Of a stretch of DNA of 64,000 bases, positions 53,218-64,000 are shown one piece after another; the stretch's first letter is position 1, and each line of letters starts with the position of its first letter. The DNA is from Onchocerca volvulus. Taxonomy: Eukaryota; Nematoda; Chromadorea; Rhabditida; Onchocercidae. The notes beneath the pieces were generated by a model that saw only the letters and a list, made by a program, of their open reading frames with translations, searched no databases and was not told where the DNA came from. The stretch lies in the NCBI GenBank assembly GCA_000499405.2, contig HG738140.1, forward strand, positions 722,191-786,190, read 5' to 3'. The position numbers and the translations under genes were made by a program.

Positions 53218-56200
53218 TTAAAAATAATTAGTTGGATGAATTTGTTGAATATCAGTAGCACGGTAGCGGTCGGTGATGGTCCTCTGTAATTCTTCAAACC
53301 TGTAAATTCTTGCAAATGGAAATGGAAATACAGGGATCTCTAAAACGATACTTTCTAGTTCGATGAGAGAGGAGTAAAGGAAAGACGAATTCAAAGTTAC
53401 TTTTCATCATTATAACGCTAACATAACAATAAAAGAACGAATCAAAGAAATCTTAGAAATATGAAATCTATAAATCAACAGGGAACAGTGCAAGTTTAAT
53501 CGATAAAATGAAGAAAAATGCACGCCTTCATTCTATCAAATAAATTGCATCTTGTCGCTCTTAAGTTAACCTATGCAATGCAATATTAATGGAAGAAAGA
53601 AATGAATACATAGGAGAAAATTAAAGAAATAAAAGCCGATATTCATGCATTAAAAGAAATGACAAGCGTAAGAAAAGAATACAGCGAACTTCCAGAGGCA
53701 TGGACAATGAAGCATTACAAGCGCTTACAATCTCTGGTTCCGTGGTATTGGTCGAGATGATGCAGCCATTTGATTTCTGACTTCATTTACATTTGGTGCC
53801 ATCACCCCAGTTACAGTAATATTATGAGAGGAGATAACTGGCGCATCACTGCTAGATCCGTAAGTTCGTCTAACATCAGACATTCCAGTTTCTACATCCG
53901 CTAACGGAATAGCTCGTTCTGTTGTAGTTGCTAAGCCAAATTCGCGTTTGCAATAATGAGAATCACACAATGGTATCTCACGACGCGAAAATACTTCCGC
54001 AACAAACAATGCCTAAATTCATATCAGATATTGCACCTCAACTTCTGTGAAATGAAATGAAAGAAATTAAATAAATATGGATACAAAAGGTAGAATTTAT
54101 TTATGCAAAACTGTACTCGACCAGAATCTTTATATCTCACATTTGAAATGAAATTCATCATAATAGGATTCGATTTAACACACTCGGACATATTAACTTC
54201 TGGTCAATTTAATTTTAAGATAAAGATGGAACTTATAAAGTCTGATAAAAAAGAAAGAAGGAAAATTAACCACAATGATGCCAATTGCAGAACCGAAGAA
54301 TGTGCCAACCAACACATCCGACCAATGATGCTTATAGTCGCTAACCCGACTATAAGCTACATATGCAGCGCCACCAAATAAAGCAAACTGGATTACCGGC
54401 AAAAGTAAACGACTAAATAATGGTCGATACAACCGAGCTTGTAAATAAAGCTGCAAAATTGAATCCATCATTTGAAATAATTTTCTATGAGAAATTTAAA
54501 AATCAAAGAAGAAAAATGCCGTAATCTGAAAGCTAAATATTTAAGACGCATAAATACTTGCGTTAGTAGAATTGAATCGACACATTTAATGCATCCTAAA
54601 AAAAAAAATTTATTCACCAAGAAAAAAAACTCACCACTGTATACCAAGCCGCGTAAAAGCTGAAAGCAGCATGACCGGAATAAAACGAAAGCATAGATTC
54701 ATGAATAAGATATCTATCCGTACCAGTACACTCGAAATCTGTGATATATTCATGAGAATTAATCGGACATGTTTCAAAACCCTGAAATATTCATTTACAA
54801 TAGAATTGGAATTTCAGAATTTTGATTTGCAGTAATACTTGAAGCTGATCAGAAAAAACAAATGAAGAAAACAAGAAAAAAAACAGATAAAGAATCTAAA
54901 CTTCGAAAGAATACAAATCTAAAAATATATTAATAACAGAACAATATAAATGAATAAAATATATAGATGATATCCCAAAATAATCACATATAAAGTAGTT
55001 TCTTTATACTAGACATTATAGTTTTTGCATTGATTCATTTGAAATTATAAAAGCTTCAAATCAATTATTTTTAAATCATCAATGCATTGCTAATAATTAT
55101 AATTATGAGATGGAAAGAGAAATCATCCAATGAGAGAATATGTGCCAAAATTATGAATGTCTGATGAATAAAACCGGATGTGTAGAAGTTACTTGATGAA
55201 ATCAAACAGTTTTCAGAGATTAGAAATGGAGTTAAATTAAATTTAACTACTTTTCATTTGGTGAATTTTAAGTGCAAGTGAAAAAAAATGAGTACAGCAG
55301 ACATGAACCGCTTGCATTCCCTTCTGTACGCAGATATTTGAACGTACAAATTTTTTTATAAGCATGCATGTGTATATGGTGCATTTGTCTACAATTTGTG
55401 CGTGAAAGGTGTAACACTGCTTGGAACACATGAAAAAACAAAAACAACTCTTAATATTTGTTAATACTTACCTTTACAATACCTGATGACTGGGAATAAG
55501 TCTATAAAAAAAATAAAAATCTTTAGTCTATCGGAAAAAAAAATTTTTCCATTGAAAAAATGAAGAGTTTGATGCAAAATGAAGTGGATCTGATTTTAGA
55601 AAACTTCATATTGTTTCAAAGCGATCATCCTCGATAAGGTCAACCAAAGTTATGTTCATCTTTCATAAAATATTTCCAAATGTTCCTCAAGAATTTGGAA
55701 AAAGTATGAAATATAATCATCGATAGATAACGAAACTTTGAATAATCTACGCTTTCCTGAAAGCCAACAAATTTATAGGAAATTTTCTAAAATCCACCAT
55801 TTTTCTTTTGCATATTTAAACTCTTCGTACTTACGCGTCTGAATGCTAGAGTACGATTACTATTTGATCCACCAATAACGACATGTTGAATTCCCATGTG
55901 CTGCAAAAAATTTTCAGAGCCGACACTATATGTTTCAATACAATGCTGACATTAGTTCTTCCATCTATCTTTTGAATTAATCCATTATAATGCACTATAT
56001 ACAAGCCAGTAATTGTAAGCATTGTAAGGTATTACGGCTATAATTAACACAATGAACTATTCACATAGTTACTTTTATTAAATAAAACTATCAGTACCAC
56101 ACTTTAAACTTCCAATATGCTAATATCACAACTGACATCACTAATTACAGAAATAAAGATAGAAAAATCACGAACTTCAAATTCAGTTTTAACTTCCTTA

Positions 56201-58422
56201 AATCTAGACTTTACTAAAATCACATCATTTTAAACTTTTTTCGTCACTTCTCCTTCTCTACAAAATATTTTGGGTAACTTACCATAGCATCCCACTAATG
56301 TTAGATTTCATTTCTGATTTTGTCGAATAATTAAAAATTAGTTTTTTCTATACAAGAACTAAAATATCAAGAGATTGTTATAAGTTTTTGAAAAATAAAA
56401 ACTTTACAGAATTATACAGGGATTAAAGCCATCACAATAAATATGATACTAAAAAAAGTAGCCAAGAGAAGTATTAAAAACAACTGAGTTAATAAAATCT
56501 TCATGTTGATGACTGAAGCGTGAAGTTATTGGCAGTGTAGTTCACAGAAAAACTTGAGTTATTGAGAGATACTTCTGAATGACGCTAAGAAAAAATATGG
56601 CTATTTAAATATTTAAATGAATAATGTATTATGTCGATAAGTATGACGTGAAAATGTTAATAGTAGTGAAATTGAGGTGCAATTGACAAATTAATTTTCT
56701 AATCTTTTGTTATTCATCACATATATTATTATAAGCATGCTTTTAAAATATAATATTAACGCAAACGTGCTCGATGATTCTAAAATGTACCTTTGGTTTG
56801 CAAATTGCTATAAAATGAGGTCTTTGCCGCCCGATAGTATACTTTGCTATATCGACCATTAATTGATTGAAAACAACACCAACAAGAAAATATCCTGAAA
56901 TTTTGGATAAGATAAATAAACGTCTTCCACATTCTGTAATATTTAATTAAAAGTAATAAGGGAAGCTGAATATCGTAATGAAAATGCTATATTTTCTGAT
57001 GATATGTTTTAGAAACCAAGGTACTGGTCACTAATCGTATATTTTTAATAATTGACGATTGAATTAGTCTTTGACAAATTTCCTAAAAAAGTTTTACTGA
57101 AGTTACAATTTTTAACTCGCATAATTTTTATAAGAAAAATGCATCTTTGCTATAATATTGAGCAATAGCACGCAACAAAATCTACACTTACCGAAGAAAA
57201 CATAAAGACGAACAATTAGACGTGGTACTCCATATCTTCGGCATTTGTAATGCTGGAATTCCTCTCTAATTTTTCGTTCCCACATCAGCGCACGAAATGT
57301 TTCCGTTGTTGTGATCTGAATTGATTTATTATTAAATATTCTACATTTTTATCAGCTTACATGATAAAATTCGATCAAATTTAACCGCAATATTGGCAAC
57401 TTTCTGAATCGAGATTTCATAAAAAACCAGATTTGTTTCTACACAAAGAAATGCGTATTTTTCTTATCTAAATTTTGGACGAATCGATATGTATTGTTTT
57501 ACAAAAAGAATATAAAAATAAAAAAAAAAAAAAGAAAAGCAAAACAAGTTTACAAGAACTGCTGGTACAACGAGACCGATAATAACAAGCATTTGTCGAG
57601 AAACGGTAGATGGTCGATATGGATATCGAATTGATTCATCATCACAATAAAAGCCGCGTTTATATGGTTCAACCCATTTGTGAAATATTAATAATGGTAT
57701 AGCTGAAAAATTGTAAGAATTTCATAAGAAATAAAGATGAACTAATAAGTTAAATAAAGATAGTAATTCAAAATGAAAAAATAAATGTTAAGATAATAAT
57801 TATCAGTAGTATTATTTTCATAGGAGCTGAAACACGAAATTAATAAAATTGGAATTTATCAATAAGTAAAATTAAAGCTACACACAAGTATTCATAGAGA
57901 AGTTACTAAATTTATTGACTGCGATAGTTATCCATATGTGTGGAATATCACTTATTAATAAAGGTAAAGAAAGAATTTCTTTTGATAATATCACTTATCA
58001 ATAAGTAAATATCAACAATAAGTAAATATTAAAACGGCACTTATTAGCATTATGTGATAAAGAAATATCAAATATCGAAGACCAGTTAAAACAAAAAAAT
58101 AAATAAATAAAATAAAATTCTACAAGACTGTTTGACGCATCGATCAATGAATTTCGGATGTACGTATCATTCTTTGGTAATTATACAAAGAGAAGGAATT
58201 TTTAGCAATGATACTTTAAAATGCGCAAATCTTTAGAATATATTTATTAGAAATAGTGCTTATCAATAAATGTTAAAAAGATGCTTAATGTTAATATCAT
58301 GTTTCAAAGTTTATAAATATTAGTAGAAAGAATCTATTAGTAAATGAAGATAAATTATACCAACCACACAAAAGTAAAACGATAAAATCAGCAACAATTC
58401 TTGAAATACTGAGTTCGATCAT
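53218..58422 (-). CDS. Lipid phosphate phosphatase, PAP2/LPP type, 10 exons, up to 407 aa
   Basis: Six-helix membrane enzyme that dephosphorylates lipid phosphates (phosphatidate, lysophosphatidate, sphingosine-1-phosphate), with the active site facing outside or the lumen. Exons: 58422-58365, 57702-57554, 57315-57192, 56894-56791, 55900-55835, 55501-55472, 54781-54635, 54450-54271, 54012-53729, 53299-53218. All join in frame. Catalytic motifs are complete: C1 KYTIGRQRP (K128, R135-P136), C2 YSGH (H214) and C3 SRVSDYKHHWSD (R261, H267, D271). FYCDDESIRYPY near residues 36-47 is typical of the LPP first loop. Exons 5 (66 bases) and 6 (30 bases) are multiples of three at phase 0 and lie in the C1-C2 loop; skipping both gives 375 residues. 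Reading through the 53,729 donor would end three codons later. Two further terminal exons lie downstream (50,676 and 48,685). Confidence 0.9.
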
Positions 58423-59811
58423 TTCGATTTACTCGCTTGTTATATCGTACTTTACCGGGATGGATCCGTTTGATACAATTATTATATTCGCATGACAGAG
58501 GAAGAAGAAATCGAACAATCGGTAAGATATAACGATTAATCTTTCCGATCTTTCGTGAATAAATCTATATAAATGATAATTGATTCCTGAAATGAAATAC
58601 AATAAATGAAATAATTAGATACATTAAAGCTTCTCAGTGAATTTCAATAATTTTTAGCAATATTTTAGAACAGATAGTTAAACAACACCGATTCAATTTG
58701 CAGATTTCAAAACTCTATCGAATTTCAAAAAAAGGAAAAAATTTCGGTTGGAAACTTCAGAATGGAAAGTTTTATAAAAATACTTTAAACGATTTTACCA
58801 TTTTTTCTTTTTTTTTTTCATTTTTTATATTTTTACAGATAAACCAGTAAATCTATTATTACAGTAAAATTTTAAAGTATATTAGAACAAATTATTTGAC
58901 ACTATTACGACGGATGATATTGTCCAGCTTTTGATCAACAAGCAGTTCTAATCATCCGATTAACTCTCCAAAAACTCTTAAAGAGAGAAATAGAAATGAA
59001 AGGATTGGAATGACCAATAATAACATTAAAATTTCCATTTTCCCGATATTTCATTGAAGGATAGAATGAACATCCTGAATAACAATATTCCTTTTCAGCC
59101 ATAAATTAATGAAGAATACACGTTCGTTTTTTATATTCTCATCCAAAATAGGCCTTACCTCAAGTTCAAACTAAGTCTAATCTATAACAGATGATGCCCG
59201 CTCTATTCTAAGCAAAGTCATCTAATCCCTTACATATGTATAGCCAAATACAGGTACAAATTCAGAAACATTATTGAATCAAATTTTCGGATAGAGAACT
59301 TTCTTAATCAATTCTAATTATTCCAAACATTCGATTTAATTATTCCTGAAAAACGAAAAAAGTTCATGAAGTAAATGATAAGAGCTAAAGAAATGTGAGT
59401 TTATCAATTACTTTATAATTTAGAGGGATTTTGTCAAATTTTTCGCTTATTTAATGAAGTATTTGTTTTTGGAAAATGATAGTAGTAATAAATAATGATA
59501 ACAGATGTAATCACTGGTAAATTTAGAAGAGATAAGAGTAATAGTAGTAAGAAGAGTATCTGGAAATGACAGAGATATTAATGATAAGAGTAATTACAAA
59601 ACAGTCTAAAAATGACAAGTGAAATTGCTGATGATTAAAAATTATTGAACTCCCTCTTTCTTTTGGCGACGTCTCTTCCGTTCCAACAAAAACAGATCAA
59701 TTCAAATATGAGTATAAGGGAAGTAGTTGACACAAAAAAGTGGTAATGCAGTGTAACGTCCACGAGGAAAGTGCAGAGTAATTATGCAGTGCAACAAATA
59801 GAGCGATACTG

Positions 59812-59828
59812 CAGTGCAGCGTGCACTG
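59812..59828. promoter_or_regulatory. CAGTGCA/TGCACTG palindrome upstream of LPP
   Basis: Perfect 7-base arms separated by GCG. Two more GCAGTG(T/C)A words lie within 75 bases to the left. The role is unknown; the position about 1.4 kb upstream of the LPP start codon would fit a regulatory site. Confidence 0.25.
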
Positions 59829-60181
59829 GAACGCAGCCAGAAACTACTGAATTCTAATCTCATCCATTGCGCGCTGTACATATGTAATATATATGCATAT
59901 CTTCATCCAGTCAAATCTTTAAAATGCTGCCAAATCGAACAAAAAGTTTCGGTTTTTCATAATCAACGATCAAGAGATCATAATAATCTCAACATATAAT
60001 AAATAAAACAAAAAAGTGACTAGTCATTGCATATTTTTTGATAATATCAAATAAATTAGCATTTGTTATTATTTGATTAACTGATCATTCTGACGAACTG
60101 TACAGTGCGGTTTTTTATATTCTTGGAAACGCTTTTCACTTTACAAAGGACGAATAAATCAGAGGAAAGAATGAATTGATG

Positions 60182-60230
60182 ACACACACACACAGATACG
60201 CACGTATGCGCACATGCACACGGACACACA
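60182..60230. repeat. CA-rich microsatellite (interrupted)
   Basis: ACACAC units interrupted by GATACGCACGTATGCGCA and GGA. Confidence 0.8.
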
Positions 60231-61377
60231 CTTTAGGTATGGTAGGTAATTAAACATGTACAAACAGACAAATATTAGTGCAGAAGAGTTTACACAAAAA
60301 CTGTACAATATTGTAATAATGAATTGCGATATCTATAATTAATGAATACAAGGAATCTACAGGTGTGCTCTCAAAAGTTATGTTAAGTATGACCTATGGC
60401 CAATTCAATATTATCTTTGCTAGGCCACAAAAGACAATAAACTTACTATTTCTTGATGAAAAAAACAAGAACCCGAAAACCAGGACGACTTATCACCTCT
60501 ATTTGTTATCAAATGAAAGAGACACAACCGAATTCAATCTGTGGTAACAAATGAAACTTCCCTCCCTCTCTCTCTCTCTTCTCTCCCTTTCCAACCTGCT
60601 ATCTAAATGCTTTCTTCTTACTAACTTCTCACGTCCAAATTCAATAATATTTATCAACTTCTCTATCATCTGTAATCGTACATATCGCAATTTTTACCAA
60701 TCTCTGTTACCTCATAAATTATCTCACTCTTTATTGACATATCATATTCACAGCAAGGATGACAAATAAATTATTCAACGACATCAATTGAATTGAAAAT
60801 TCATCTATGAAAAATAGATGAATGATTCATTATCAAAGAAAAGAAGGGAGCATAATTTTCGCGATGACTAACCGGAGAATTTATATTAATGTTTTCGGCG
60901 GGGAAAAATGTATTCTTTTTTTTTTTTTTGATGAAAAAGAAAAGCCGCAGAATTTCACTAAAAATTTTCGAACAAAATTTAGTTGAATATAAAGAAGCAG
61001 TAACATTTTCCAAATTTATCCTTGAATGATAATCGAAAAAATTTATGAAAACTGCAATTTTTGTTGGATAACAATGATGAACAACATCATGGATCGTATC
61101 ATATATGTTCAATTTTATATGGATGTTAATAAATTAGCTTATCTTTTTTGCATTCAGGATTTGATCGTATCAATTGTTTTCATCAGATCATCACTAATTG
61201 ATTTTGTTAGAGTTCCCACAAGAGTCATCAATACGATTACTTTTAGTTTACAAAATATAATAGTCGTAGCAGAGTGATAAGGATCATATAAGTCATCATC
61301 TAACTAATCACATCATTTCTGATGACATAACTGAATCAAAAAGAAAATTTAATCTGAAAAGATATGACTTAGCTAAC

Positions 61378-62090
61378 CTATATAAATACAAATGTAAATA
61401 TCGGTGGTGTTGTTTGGCACGTAACTTTTCAATCTCTTCACCGATTGCTCTCAAATTTTAATACAACGTTGCATTGAAACTGCGATATGTTTTATCTGTA
61501 CATATCTACTTTTTTTTTTTGCATATCACACTTGTGACAGGTAAAAGTAAGTAAAATCGTGTCATCGTAGCTGTTATTTGACACATAGCTTTGCAATCCC
61601 TTCACCTGATTGCTTTCAAATTTCGAGACAATATTGCATTGAAATTGGGACGTTATTTTATCTAGATATATCTACTTTTTCTTAATCTTCACACTTGTAA
61701 GGTGCGAATAATTTAGTGGACATCGGTTGATCCGATATTTTCATGCAACGTTGCATCCGAAATTTATTTCCACGCAAGTTGTATTCGAATAAGTGCTCAA
61801 TCGATTTCAAATTTTTTGATATACTAGCTGGATCTGGCCATGCGGAGCGTGGCTGATCCAGCTAGTCTATGGGAGCCGGGTGCACACTCATGTCCGGCTC
61901 CAGCTAATCCATATAAATAAAAACATTAACGTTCTTTGTTCAAAATCTTAAAACTTCGAAAGTTCTTAAACACGCGCCTTATCTTTATTGATTCAAAGTC
62001 TTAAATATCGAAAAGTCCTTACCTATTGCTTTGAAATTTTGACACAATTTCGCATTCGAATACGCGCATGTTTTTATACACTCGTTGCTG
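61378..62090. repeat. Helitron-type terminal repeats, three tandem diverged units, with two hairpins
   Basis: Units open near 61,378 (CTATATAAATACAAATGTAA), about 61,566 and 61,904 (CATATAAATAAAAACATTAA). Shared words are CACCGATTGCT, a TTGCATT/TCGCATTCGAATAC core, ATATCTACTTTTT and GACAGGTAAAAGTAAGT. A 12-base perfect inverted repeat (61,822-61,833 and 61,854-61,865, ACTAGCTGGATC) is followed directly by a second one (61,871-61,878 and 61,893-61,900, GGAGCCGG). Hairpins near the ends are typical of Helitron-like elements. The cluster is related to that at 18.56-19.04 kb and lies downstream, on the minus strand, of the helicase remnant. Confidence 0.7.
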
Positions 62091-62639
62091 TAGCTCAATC
62101 TGGTTAAGTGGAAAAAAAGAAAAGAGAAAGAGCATGTTTCTAGTGTGGGGAATAAAACTGATACTTTGTAATTTGATTTATAGTTTGGTTGGATTGGAGA
62201 CTGATTCTTGCTATTATGATTAGCTAGATCAGCAATAAGTGTGAAAAGGTTTTTTGTGTTTTGCGTGACAGAGAATGCTGTTGAGAAATGTTATATTAAT
62301 TGATGAAAAGTGTTTTTTCGTAACAAACAATTATTAAAGAACATCCAGGCAAATTAATCACAGGCTTATTCTTTCCTTTCTCAATAAAAGAGAAGAATGC
62401 TATTCAAGTGAATTGTCGAATTGTTGCTACTGTTGTGTCGCTTTGAACTGTCGAACCGGAACTCTTAGAACTCCGGACTATTGCTGTTGCTGCATCGATT
62501 TTTGTCGTCTGTCTGTGAATTGGAACTTTTGTTGGTAGACATGTTTTCGTCCCTTTGAAACTATTTCACGCCATTTGACCGTTAGTATTTCTTGTTTACA
62601 GTAATTGTCGCTGCACTATTTGACATCTTTCAGCTTTCG

Positions 62640-62800
62640 CCTAATCTACTATGTTTAATTTCATAAACATATTTGGATATATAATATTTTTTGATGTTCC
62701 ACTGTCTGTTTAGATATAGAGATTGCCTGGTTTGCTGACTCTAGAACACGCAACATATAATTGTTCATGTTAGAAGCAATCCTGTCGTGTAACTTGGTTG
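62640..62800 (-). pseudogene. Helitron PIF1-like helicase, C-terminal remnant
   Basis: The minus strand at about 62,784-62,710 reads QDCF, a stop codon, then HEQLYVACSRVSKPGNLYI and another stop. This is the helicase motif VI region (CFSHGQLYVACSRV in intact elements) of Helitron-type PIF1 helicases. After the second stop the same frame continues TDSGTSKNIIYPN, the usual end of these proteins. Two in-frame stops and the absence of the rest of the helicase and of any Rep domain make it dead. Its position next to terminal repeats with hairpins supports a decayed Helitron/Helentron. Confidence 0.75.
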
Positions 62801-62972
62801 TGTTAGGATAAGGTGTTTCACGACACTAAGTAATAGGAAATATTTTATTACATCGTTTACAACGCGTGATTAGCTGACGCTGACGCGACACACAACACGT
62901 GACAAATATATAACGATAACGTATAAAAATTATATAAAAAAAAAGGGGTGAGAGGTAGATGGCGATGTAGCT

Positions 62973-63385
62973 GTCGCGAAAGTCGCGAAAACTAAAATAA
63001 AACTTTAAACAAATAAAAATGGAAGTGTTTTCCATACGTTTATCCTAAAGAACTATAAAAAATCGTTCTATTGGATAATTATAAAATTATATTTTGTTAG
63101 TTATAAAATTATGTTTTGTAAGAATCTTCTAGAAAAATGATTCATCTCAACTTTAACATTTTCCCATGTCGAAAGTTTAATCTGTTTGTCGCGAAAATCG
63201 CGAAAACTAAATAAAAATCAAAGCCCTTTCCATATGTTTATTTTGAAAAACTATAAATATAAGATAATTATAAAATTATAATTAGTTATAAAATTATATT
63301 TGTAAGAATTTTCTAGAAAATGTGATTCATTTTAATTTTTAACACTTTCCCATGACGAAAGTGTAATCTGTTATCTAATTTGTAA
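62973..63385. repeat. Direct tandem duplication, ~215-bp unit
   Basis: The word GTCGCGAAA(G/A)TCGCGAAAACTAAA occurs at 62,973 and 63,188. Both are followed by ATAAAAAT, CTTTCCATA-GTTTAT, AACTATAAA, ATAATTATAAAATTATA, GTTATAAAATTAT, TGTAAGAAT-TTCTAGAAAA, TGATTCAT and CCCATG-CGAAAGT-TAATCTGTT in the same order. The copies have diverged by substitutions and indels. Confidence 0.8.
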
Positions 63386-63619
63386 TCAGTTAACATGTTA
63401 AAAGTTAAATCCATTATCTAACTTATAATCATTTAACATGTCGAATCATGCTTATCGGAATGCTGTAAGAAAAAAATGTATTATATTTTCTAACAGCTTA
63501 AAAAAATTGTAATCCATCCTTTATCATTTAACATATCTATGTACTAAAGGAGTTTTCTCATGAAATAATTTTGTAATAGCTCTAAAAAATTGTAATTCTG
63601 CTTAATCACTCCCATTTCT

Positions 63620-63958
63620 TATCACTATATAAACCAGCCATATTTGCTCACAAAATTATTCTTCATTCTTCTTCTTCATCAACATTCTTCGACGCTCAAA
63701 TCTTCAAACTTCATCCGCTTCTGCGACTCGACGATTCAACTTTTTTATCTTTTAATCGTTTTTATTTATTCTTATAGTCATTCTCGCGTTTGTAAATAAA
63801 ATATACTATTACTACTTCGTGTTACACTAGTGCGCCCAAAATATTAGTCTGCGTTATCTTAGGTCGCTTCATACTAGACCTTCCAACGCACCCACACAAA
63901 TTACCGCCACAACAAAAAATTTCCACCACATAATCTGCCTATCGTAGTTTGTTTCAAT
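63620..63958 (+). promoter_or_regulatory. LTR-like promoter, poly(A) signal and leader
   Basis: The plus strand has a TATA box (CACTATATAAACC, about 63,624-63,636), a pyrimidine-rich CTTC/TTCATC leader and, about 160 bases on, AATAAA (63,795-63,800). The segment up to GTGTTACA (63,825) could be an LTR 3' end, and the GC-richer tract after it an untranslated leader. This order of TATA, AATAAA and CA end is that of an LTR. I could not find its start or a clear primer-binding site. Confidence 0.35.
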
Positions 63959-64000
63959 ATGCCAGGTGTCCATAAACTGGTTCTCCTCATTTCACTGCTT
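63959..64000 (+). CDS. Start of an open reading frame cut by the window edge
   Basis: ATG at 63,959 opens 14 codons (MPGVHKLVLLISLL) to the end of the window. The hydrophobic run could be a signal peptide, or this could be the start of a retroelement ORF given the LTR-like DNA upstream. No family can be assigned from 14 residues. Confidence 0.25.
   Translation, partial: MPGVHKLVLLISLL

Larger units (their letters stand above)
58423..61377. other. LPP upstream region with simple repeats
   Basis: No confident gene. The probable LPP 5' UTR and promoter lie in the lower part. Near 59,745-59,880 GC rises and three GCAGTG words and a short palindrome occur. A CA-rich microsatellite lies at 60,182-60,230 and a CT-rich tract at about 60,558-60,595. 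A plus-strand ATG mini-exon at 58,492-58,521 is described under findings. Confidence 0.45.

Noticed and set aside
60801..61277. Opposed frames of 103 (minus) and 83 (plus) codons
   Set aside because: Both overlap on opposite strands, contain poly-Lys/Phe runs from homopolymers and show no recognisable domain.
1..64000. tRNA, rRNA, spliced-leader RNA genes and CRISPR arrays
   Set aside because: I looked for tRNA B-box-like words, the SL1-type sequence and regularly spaced direct repeats with unique spacers and found no convincing case by eye; a covariance-model search would be decisive.

Overview
The window looks like AT-rich nuclear DNA from a nematode, most likely a spirurid/filarial-type (clade III) worm. 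The evidence is very low GC with many homopolymer runs, introns of GTAAGT...TTTCAG type, a tandem-repeat galectin of the LEC-1 kind, a calmodulin-like protein of the cal-1/cal-2 kind, and BEL/Pao and Helitron remnants. The species cannot be named from sequence alone. All gene models below were spliced by hand from splice signals, reading phase and family knowledge. None is backed by transcripts.

Layout. 1,205-4,991 (minus): an 8-exon AAAP-type amino acid transporter of 473 residues. 4,992-11,636: no gene seen. 11,637-14,287 (minus): a possible two-exon microprotein gene (48 residues, hydrophobic N terminus). 14,288-26,694: gene-poor, with a Helitron-type repeat cluster at 18.56-19.04 kb. 26,834-29,164 (plus): a 4-exon, four-EF-hand calmodulin-like gene of 168 residues. 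29,235-33,249 (minus): a decayed, 3'-truncated BEL/Pao retrotransposon that ends about 70 bases from the calmodulin-like stop codon. 34,818-38,812 (minus): an 8-exon, two-domain galectin of 281 residues. 38,813-48,684: no confident gene, with a short copy of the 18.7-kb repeat at 41.05 kb. 48,685-58,422 (minus): a lipid phosphate phosphatase (PAP2/LPP) gene with nine shared exons, two of them in-frame mini-exons, and three candidate alternative 3'-terminal exons. 59-61.3 kb: LPP upstream DNA with palindromes and microsatellites. 61.38-62.83 kb: Helitron-type terminal repeats and a broken PIF1-like helicase tail. 62.97-64.0 kb: a tandem duplication, then an LTR-like promoter/poly(A) block and an open reading frame that runs off the window.

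The host genes are unrelated housekeeping or signalling genes with no operon-like spacing. The most interesting points are the C-terminal exon choice of the LPP gene and its glycosylation-bearing mini-exon, the loss of the sugar-binding residues in the first galectin domain only, the possible microprotein gene, and the repeat array inside the BEL/Pao LTR.
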